Of a stretch of DNA of 64,000 nt, positions 59,045 through 64,000 are shown in pieces. The stretch is from assembly GCF_030486595.1 (NCBI RefSeq), contig NZ_JAUJZH010000020.1:62001-126000 (forward strand). Direction: 5' to 3'. Position 1 is the first letter of the stretch. Every line of letters begins with the position of its first letter. The notes below the pieces were generated by a model. It did not search any database. It was not told the DNA's origin and saw only the letters and a program-made list of their open reading frames with translations. The DNA comes from Variovorax ginsengisoli (GTDB lineage: Bacteria; Pseudomonadota; Gammaproteobacteria; Burkholderiales; Burkholderiaceae_C). The position numbers were made by a program, and so were the translations under genes.

Positions 59045-59692
59045 ATGGCCAAGCTTTGCGTCCGCAGTTTCGCGGTGTCCCTCGACGGCTACGGCGCCGG
59101 ACCGAGCCAGGATCTCCAGCATCCGCTCGGGCTGCGCGGCCCCGAGCTGATGGAGTGGTTCTTCCCCACGCGCCTGTGGCAGACCATGCAGGGCGGCCAG
59201 GCCGGCGGCGAGACCGGCATCGACAACCGCATGGCCGAGCAGGGCTTCGAGGGCATCGGCGCCTGGATCCTCGGGCGCAACATGTTCGGGCCGGTGCGTG
59301 GCCCGTGGCCGGACGACAGCTGGAAGGGCTGGTGGGGCGACGAGCCCCCGTACCACACGCCGGTGTTCGTGCTCACGCACCATCCGCGCGCGCCGCTGGC
59401 GATGGCCGGTGGCACCGAGTTCCGCTTCGTCACCGAAGGCATCCACGCCGCGCTCGAGCAGGCCAGGGCGGCCGCGGGCGGCCTGGATGTCCGCGTCGGC
59501 GGCGGCGTGTCGACCGTGCGGCAGTACCTGGCCGCCGGTCTGCTCGACGAACTGCACCTGGCCGTCCGGCCGGTGCTGCTCGGCGCCGGCGAGGCACTGT
59601 TCCAGGGGCTCGACCTGCCGGCCCTGGGCTATGAGGTCGCCGAGAGCATCGCCGGCGAACGCGCGACGCACGTGATCCTGCGTCGGCGCTGA
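59045..59692 (+). CDS. dihydrofolate reductase/RibD C-terminal family protein
   Basis: This 215-residue protein is of the DHFR/RibD-C fold. It begins AKLCVRSFAVSLDGYGAG, then has GAWILGRNMFGPVRGPW, YHTPVFVLTHHPR, and DVRVGGGVSTVRQYLAAGLLDELHLAVRPVLLGAGEALF. It is close to actinobacterial-type dihydrofolate-reductase-like proteins of unknown substrate. It lies 16 nt downstream of the molybdopterin-like gene on the same strand. Confidence 0.88.
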   Translation: MAKLCVRSFAVSLDGYGAGPSQDLQHPLGLRGPELMEWFFPTRLWQTMQGGQAGGETGIDNRMAEQGFEGIGAWILGRNMFGPVRGPWPDDSWKGWWGDEPPYHTPVFVLTHHPRAPLAMAGGTEFRFVTEGIHAALEQARAAAGGLDVRVGGGVSTVRQYLAAGLLDELHLAVRPVLLGAGEALFQGLDLPALGYEVAESIAGERATHVILRRR

Positions 59693-59760
59693 GTCGCCTG
59701 CCGCGCCTGCGCGCCGGCGCATCGGTCAAGCCGCCGGGCGACCGAGCGACAATCCACCCC

Positions 59761-60234
59761 ATGAATTTCGGAAGACTCCTCGTTCCCGTCGGCGGCCTGG
59801 TGCTGCTCGGCCTGGCCTGGCGCAGTTACGGCTGGGGCGGCGTGGCACTGGTCGGTGGCGCGATCGTCATGTTCCTGCTGATGCATTTCAACCGCACGAT
59901 GCAGGTCCTGAAGCGCGCGGCCGACCGGCCGATCGGCACCGTCGCCAGCGCCGTGATGCTCAATGCCAAGCTCAAGCCCAAGGCGACCTTGCTGCACGTG
60001 ATCGCGATGACGCGCGCGCTCGGCGAGCTGCGTTCGCCGAAGGACACGCAGCCCGAGCTGTTCCGCTGGACCGATGCCGGCGGCTCCTGGGTCGATTGCA
60101 CCTTCGCGGGCGGCAAGCTCGTCGAGTGGAAGCTGACCCGGCCGGAGGTGGCCGAGGACGAAGCCGCGGCGGACGCACCGAGCGCGGATGCGGTCAAGCC
60201 CGGCGCGGCGGACGCGCTGCGCCCGCCGGTGTGA
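59761..60234 (+). CDS. conserved membrane-anchored protein, unknown
   Basis: This 157-residue protein has two N-terminal hydrophobic helices (about 5-20 and 27-45), then a soluble domain (ADRPIGTVASAVMLNAKLKPKATLLHVIAMTRALGE...WTDAGGSWVDCTFAGGKLVEWKLTRP) and an acidic Ala-rich tail. The pattern is conserved in Comamonadaceae, where it is sometimes called glycerate kinase without visible kinase motifs. I see no catalytic residues. It is convergent with rdgC. Confidence 0.75.
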   Translation: MNFGRLLVPVGGLVLLGLAWRSYGWGGVALVGGAIVMFLLMHFNRTMQVLKRAADRPIGTVASAVMLNAKLKPKATLLHVIAMTRALGELRSPKDTQPELFRWTDAGGSWVDCTFAGGKLVEWKLTRPEVAEDEAAADAPSADAVKPGAADALRPPV

Positions 60235-60245
60235 GCTTGCCGGCC

Positions 60246-61235
60246 TTAGAACGGCGCTGAGTCGTCGACCAGCGCTTCTTCGGCGCCGGCCTTGGCGGGC
60301 GCTGCGGCGGCCGGTTCCGCGGCCGCGGTCCCCAGCTTCATCTCACCGCCCAGGGCCTCCAGCAGTTCGGGCACCAGCTGCCCCAACTCGCCGGTCGCGA
60401 TCGCCGCGTTGGCATCGAAATCGTCTTCCTTGCCCGCCGAGGCCGGCGCATCGTCCAACGTGCCTTCGAGGAACACGATCTTGCGGATCTGGAGCCCCTC
60501 GGTGAGCTCGAACGAGACCCGGTCGTCCCAGGTCATCGCGAGCCGGGTCGGGCGCTTGCCGGCGGCGATGTGCTCGCGCACCTCGTCGATGTCCAGCGGG
60601 TGCTTGGCGTAGCGCACCACGGCCTTCGATTCGTCGGTGGCCTTGAGCTCGCACTCGCGGTCGATCGTGAAACCCGCCGGCGGCTCCTGGCTGGACAGCC
60701 ATTCGGACATCGCCGCCGCCGGCTCGACCTGCGAGTTGACCAGCGCCACCGCGAAGCCGTCGAGCGACTTCACGAGGCTGGTGACCACTTCGTCGGCGCG
60801 TGCGGCATTGCTCGAATTCACGACCAAGCGCCGGGCCTTGGGGTCGATCCACACCGCGACCCGCGCATGGCGCGTGAAGGCCAGCGGCAGCAGTTCGTGG
60901 GTGACGTCTTCCTTGAGTTCCTTCTTTTCCTTCTTGCCGGGCTTGCGGCCGGTGGTGGCCTCGATCTGGGCGGCGCGCTCATCGACCTTGCGGCGCACCA
61001 CCGAGGCCGGCAGGGTCTTGGTCTCGACCATGTATTCGAGCAGCCACTGGCCGCCCACCGATTCGGCCAGCGGGCCGTGTTCCTGGCCACGGGGCTCGAC
61101 CCAGCCGGTGGCCTTTTCCTGCGACGGGCTGCAGGGGACGAAGCGCTGCGTGGCCAGCCCCTGCTCGACCTGGTCGAGCGACTGCGACCACGTGGCTTCG
61201 ATGCGGTAGACGATGACGTTCTTGAAGACGGACAC
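60246..61235 (-). CDS. rdgC: recombination-associated protein RdgC
   Basis: RdgC is a DNA-binding ring-shaped dimer that modulates RecA. The 329-residue protein starts at the GTG at 61235 (encoding MSVFKNVIVYRI) with AAAGGG upstream. It has the RdgC pattern SQEKATGWVEPRGQEHGPLAESVGGQWLLEYMVETKTLPASVVRRKVDE and KKEKKELKEDVTHELLPLAFTRHARVAVWID. The C-terminal 35 residues are Ala-rich. It is a stand-alone gene, divergent from ilvE. Confidence 0.95.
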   Translation of the reverse strand: MSVFKNVIVYRIEATWSQSLDQVEQGLATQRFVPCSPSQEKATGWVEPRGQEHGPLAESVGGQWLLEYMVETKTLPASVVRRKVDERAAQIEATTGRKPGKKEKKELKEDVTHELLPLAFTRHARVAVWIDPKARRLVVNSSNAARADEVVTSLVKSLDGFAVALVNSQVEPAAAMSEWLSSQEPPAGFTIDRECELKATDESKAVVRYAKHPLDIDEVREHIAAGKRPTRLAMTWDDRVSFELTEGLQIRKIVFLEGTLDDAPASAGKEDDFDANAAIATGELGQLVPELLEALGGEMKLGTAAAEPAAAAPAKAGAEEALVDDSAPF

Positions 61236-61353
61236 TGAAACCCTTTTATCTGGCTGGTTGGCAAAACCCACCATTGTCGGCCCGACGCTGGCGGCCCGCC
61301 GCCGTAAAATCGAAAGCTTTTGCGACATACCCCCCCGGTTGAAGGACAAAGAC

Positions 61354-62292
61354 ATGAGCGCACTGCCCCCCGCACTGGACGACCGTGACGGCAAGATCTG
61401 GATGGATGGCGAGCTCGTGGACTGGCGCGACGCCAAGATCCACGTGCTGAGCCACACGCTGCACTACGGCTGCGGCGTCTTCGAGGGCGTGCGCGCCTAC
61501 AACACGGTCAACGGCACCGCCATCTTCCGGCTGGCCGAGCACACCGAGCGGCTGTTCAACAGCGCCAAGATCCTGCGCATGAAGATCCCGTTCAGCCAGG
61601 AACAGGTCAACGAGGCCCAGAAGCAGGTGGTGCGCGAGAACAAGCTCGACAGCTGCTACCTGCGGCCGCTGGTCTGGATCGGCTCCGAGAAGCTCGGCGT
61701 CAGCCCCAAGGGCAACAAGATCCACGCCATGGTCGCGGCCTGGGCATGGGGCGCCTACCTGGGCGACGAGGGCATGAAGCGCGGCATCCGCGTCAAGACC
61801 TCGAGCTACACGCGGCATCACGTCAACATCACGATGACGCAGGCCAAGGCGGTCAGCAACTACAGCAACTCGATCCTGGCCAACATGGAAGCGCTCGACG
61901 ACGGCTACGACGAAGCGCTGCTGCTCGATGCCAGCGGCTTCGTCTCCGAAGGCGCGGGCGAGAACATCTTCGTGGTCAAGGGCGGCGTGGTCTACACGCC
62001 CGACCTGTCGGCCGGCGCGCTCAACGGCATCACGCGCAACACCATCCTGCACATCTGCAAGGACCTCGGCATCGAAGTCGTGCAGAAGCGCATCACGCGC
62101 GACGAGGTCTACATCGCCGAAGAAGCCTTCTTCACGGGCACCGCGGCCGAGGTCACGCCGATCCGCGAGCTCGACCGCGTCGAGATCGGCATCGGGTCGC
62201 GTGGGCCCATCACCGAGAAGATCCAGAGCGCCTTCTTCGACATCGTTAACGGCCGCAATCCCAAGTACGCCCACTGGCTCACCAAGGTCTGA
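61354..62292 (+). CDS. ilvE: branched-chain amino acid aminotransferase
   Basis: IlvE is a PLP-dependent fold-type IV aminotransferase for Leu, Ile and Val. The 312-residue protein has HTLHYGCGVFEGVRAYN at about residues 34-50, the catalytic Lys165 in MTQAKAVSNYSNS, SEGAGENIFVVK, and FFTGTAAEVTPIRELD. Length and motifs match IlvE class I. GAAGGA lies eleven bases before the ATG. A small zinc-finger protein gene follows 7 nt after the stop and is probably co-transcribed. Confidence 0.96.
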   Translation: MSALPPALDDRDGKIWMDGELVDWRDAKIHVLSHTLHYGCGVFEGVRAYNTVNGTAIFRLAEHTERLFNSAKILRMKIPFSQEQVNEAQKQVVRENKLDSCYLRPLVWIGSEKLGVSPKGNKIHAMVAAWAWGAYLGDEGMKRGIRVKTSSYTRHHVNITMTQAKAVSNYSNSILANMEALDDGYDEALLLDASGFVSEGAGENIFVVKGGVVYTPDLSAGALNGITRNTILHICKDLGIEVVQKRITRDEVYIAEEAFFTGTAAEVTPIRELDRVEIGIGSRGPITEKIQSAFFDIVNGRNPKYAHWLTKV

Positions 62293-62299
62293 AAAAACG

Positions 62300-62512
62300 A
62301 TGTCCACCCCCAAGAGCACCATCGAACTCCTCGCCAAGGACCTGAACGACCAGGGCGGCGTGTTCTGCCCGAACCCCAAGGCCGACATGCAGCTCTGGAG
62401 CGCGCATCCGAAGGTCTACCTCGACGTCGCGCGCACCGGCGAGGCCAAGTGCCCCTATTGCGGCACCGTCTATCGCCTCAAGGCGGGCGAGGCCGCCGGC
62501 AGCCACCACTGA
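62300..62512 (+). CDS. small zinc-finger domain protein
   Basis: This 70-residue protein has a CHCC zinc-site pattern: Cys23, His36, Cys51 and Cys54 (FCPNPKADMQLWSAHPKVYLDV and KCPYCGTVYRL). It resembles the zf-CHCC family that includes bacterial relatives of the complex I NDUFS6/YMR31-like zinc-binding subunits. Immediate coupling with ilvE is common in Burkholderiales. The function is not established. Confidence 0.87.
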   Translation: MSTPKSTIELLAKDLNDQGGVFCPNPKADMQLWSAHPKVYLDVARTGEAKCPYCGTVYRLKAGEAAGSHH

Positions 62513-62527
62513 GCCTTCGGGGGGTCC

Positions 62528-62917
62528 GTGCGGGGCTTGTTCCTGGTCAACGTCAAGCTCGGCCGTGGCTCGAACGGCACCCTGCCTTCGACCCTCGCGG
62601 GGGCCTATGTGTCGGCCTACGCGACGGCCGCCGACCCTGAGTCCGCAGTCCGGCTTGCGGTCACCAGGCTGACCGCGAAGGGCTTCGAGTTCCTGGCCAC
62701 CCAGGGCCCGATCAGCCGCCTCGACCCGCGCGAGTGGTCGCGCCATGTCGCGCAGTCGTGGCCCGAGTTCATCGACGAACTCCCGAAGCAGGACGACATC
62801 GAGGCCGGCCTCGAGCGCGAGATGGTCTTCTTCGGCCCCTTCGTGGGCTACGAGCGTACGCCCGAGGGCAGCAGCCCGCGCCACGAATCCCCCGGCGCCT
62901 GCGCCAGCCGCAGGTAG
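62528..62917 (+). CDS. conserved hypothetical protein
   Basis: This 129-residue protein starts at a GTG preceded by GGGGGG. VNVKLGRGSNGTLPSTLAGAYVSAYATAADPESAVRLAVTRLTAKGFEFLATQGPISRLDPREWSRHVAQSWPEFIDELP looks like a compact alpha/beta protein and is conserved in shape, but I do not recognise a family. It follows the zinc-finger gene by 15 nt. Its last 70 bp overlap the 3' end of the convergent O-antigen ligase gene. Confidence 0.65.
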   Translation: MRGLFLVNVKLGRGSNGTLPSTLAGAYVSAYATAADPESAVRLAVTRLTAKGFEFLATQGPISRLDPREWSRHVAQSWPEFIDELPKQDDIEAGLEREMVFFGPFVGYERTPEGSSPRHESPGACASRR

Positions 62918-64000
62918 ACCATCGCCACCCACAGCAGCGCGAGCCCGATCTGGGCATCGCGCAAGGCCGAGTTCACGCTGGTGGCGATCAGCATCACGAG
63001 GGTCGCGACGAAGGCCTGCCGGCCGGCGAAGTCGTCCCGTCGCCAGGCGATCCAGACCGCCACCCCCATGATGACGAGCAGGCTCAGCGCGCCGGGAAAG
63101 CCGCTCTGGGCGCCCATCCACAGGAAGTCGTTGTGGGGCATGTTCTTGTAGTCGAGCAACTTGGGGCCGCGCAGGTGCCATTGCTCGGTCCAGCCGCCGA
63201 TGCCCCAGCCGGCGAAGGGCCGGTCGATCATCATGCGGGTGGTGTCGCGGTACATGTAGTAGCGCACCACCCAGCTGGCTTCCGAGATCTCGCCGGCCTG
63301 CGCGGCCTCGATCTCCTGGATGCCGACCGCGAATTTCTGCTGCACCACGGGTGAGTTCCACAGCACGCCGGCCGCAATCACGCCGCAGCCCATCAGCACC
63401 AGTGCCAGCACCTTGAGCTGGCGGCGCCACTGGTGGACGCAGGCGGCCATGATCGCCAGCAGCAGCGCCAGCATCGAGGTCCGCGAGGGCAGGCTGAAAG
63501 TGATGATCGCCATCACGGCGGGCACCAGCGCGAACGCGGCGATGGCCTGCCAGCGGCGATGCCCGGCGAGCGCCTCGAGTCCGTACACCGCGGCCGTGGC
63601 GGCCATGATCGTGAACAGGAGCGCGTTGCTGATCGACTTGTTGCCGAGCAGGATGAGCACGCCGCGCCAGGGCTCCAGCATCGGGAAGCCCACCGAGTAG
63701 TACAGCGCGATCATCACGATGTTGACCAGCCCGATGATCCAGAAGCCGCGCACGGCCCAGATCGCCTCGTCGCGGGTCAGGGCCAGGGCCATCAGGATGG
63801 TGGCCGCGATGCGCAGCCCATGGAACAGGTTGGAGCCGGTCTCGGGGTAGTGCGGCTCCAGCGCCAGCACCGCCAGCGTCCAGACCACGTAGGCCATCAC
63901 CGGCCACCACATCGGGTTGCCGCGCAAGCGAAGGGCCCGCTCGCGCCAGCCGCCGGCGACCAGCAGCGCGACCATCAGCAGCAGGAAGGACACATAGGTC
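62848..64000 (-). CDS. O-antigen ligase/polymerase (WaaL/Wzy) family, 5' end beyond the window
   Basis: The protein is a multi-pass membrane protein with about ten hydrophobic segments in the visible part. The large periplasmic loop has VVRYYMYRDTTRMMIDRPFAGWGIGGWTEQW and the HND motif (MPHNDFLWMGAQSGFPGAL), the signature of O-antigen ligases and polymerases. It transfers or polymerises undecaprenyl-linked glycan. The frame is open to the right edge, so the start is missing; the GTG at 63993 is probably internal. Confidence 0.88.
   Translation of the reverse strand, partial: TYVSFLLLMVALLVAGGWRERALRLRGNPMWWPVMAYVVWTLAVLALEPHYPETGSNLFHGLRIAATILMALALTRDEAIWAVRGFWIIGLVNIVMIALYYSVGFPMLEPWRGVLILLGNKSISNALLFTIMAATAAVYGLEALAGHRRWQAIAAFALVPAVMAIITFSLPSRTSMLALLLAIMAACVHQWRRQLKVLALVLMGCGVIAAGVLWNSPVVQQKFAVGIQEIEAAQAGEISEASWVVRYYMYRDTTRMMIDRPFAGWGIGGWTEQWHLRGPKLLDYKNMPHNDFLWMGAQSGFPGALSLLVIMGVAVWIAWRRDDFAGRQAFVATLVMLIATSVNSALRDAQIGLALLWVAMVYLRLAQAPGDSWRGLLPSGVRS

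Noticed and set aside
59761..60234. Glycerate kinase annotation for the small membrane protein
   Set aside because: It is 157 residues with two membrane helices and no nucleotide-binding or kinase motif.

Overview
The window is high-GC DNA with closely packed short operons, many LysR-type regulators and three orphan Bug-type (tripartite tricarboxylate) solute receptors. Together with RdgC, a family of GC-rich intergenic repeats, and meta-cleavage operons for 4-hydroxyphenylacetate and protocatechuate, this suggests a soil or rhizosphere betaproteobacterium of the Burkholderiales, probably Comamonadaceae and close to Variovorax. That placement is inference from gene content. I see no rRNA, tRNA, CRISPR array, insertion sequence or prophage. 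The window looks like ordinary chromosome rich in accessory catabolism.

Layout. 1-10.15 kb: a long minus-strand operon for homoprotocatechuate (4-hydroxyphenylacetate) meta-cleavage, hpaR-G1-G2-bug-E-D-F-H-I-bug, continuing into a class II aldolase and a ketopantoate-reductase-like gene cut by the left edge. Its promoter is overlapped by an 18-bp perfect palindrome. The ring-hydroxylating hpaBC genes are not here. 10.2-11.4 kb: a compact toxin-antitoxin-like pair (XRE regulator plus AbiEii-type nucleotidyltransferase) under a 46-bp inverted repeat. 11.5-20.1 kb: methyltransferase, MFS carrier, MAPEG protein, radA, a LysR/SDR pair, START-like proteins, a GNAT protein and a TetR regulator. 20.1-24.6 kb: a two-subunit molybdenum hydroxylase of the isoquinoline oxidoreductase type, a serine hydrolase and a helicase fragment. 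24.6-31.4 kb: a LysR/dehydrogenase/EamA unit, a LysR/ohr/SDR unit, and a cold-shock-domain membrane protein. 31.4-38.4 kb: small membrane proteins, a PhoD-like phosphatase, NIPSNAP and DHFR-like proteins, a Gly/Ala-rich secreted protein, a beta-lactamase-fold hydrolase and a GIY-YIG nuclease. 38.4-41.4 kb: ligA-ligB-pobA with a divergent MarR gene. 41.5-46.7 kb: a LysR/Bug/SDR/dehydrogenase cluster and a tandem-GNAT gene. 46.8-50.5 kb: a lipoprotein plus phospholipase C pair with a Pho-box-like promoter, then glyoxalase II. 50.5-64 kb: LysR, a Tat-exported hydrolase and DipZ, a 1-Cys peroxiredoxin, an HTH/beta-propeller/DUF899 operon, rdgC, ilvE, a small zinc-finger protein, and an O-antigen ligase cut by the right edge.

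The hpa genes would convert homoprotocatechuate to pyruvate and succinic semialdehyde. PobA would make protocatechuate for LigAB 4,5-cleavage. The LysR-linked clusters look like small substrate-inducible catabolic modules.

The least ordinary features are: a 21-codon leader ORF with a near-perfect Shine-Dalgarno sequence, followed by a 28-bp perfect palindrome, ahead of the tandem-GNAT gene; the overlap of that gene's promoter with a Pho-box-like array serving the divergent phospholipase; the XRE/nucleotidyltransferase pair and its operator; a GIY-YIG nuclease fused to an unrecognised domain; and a cold-shock-domain protein anchored to the membrane with an excalibur motif outside.
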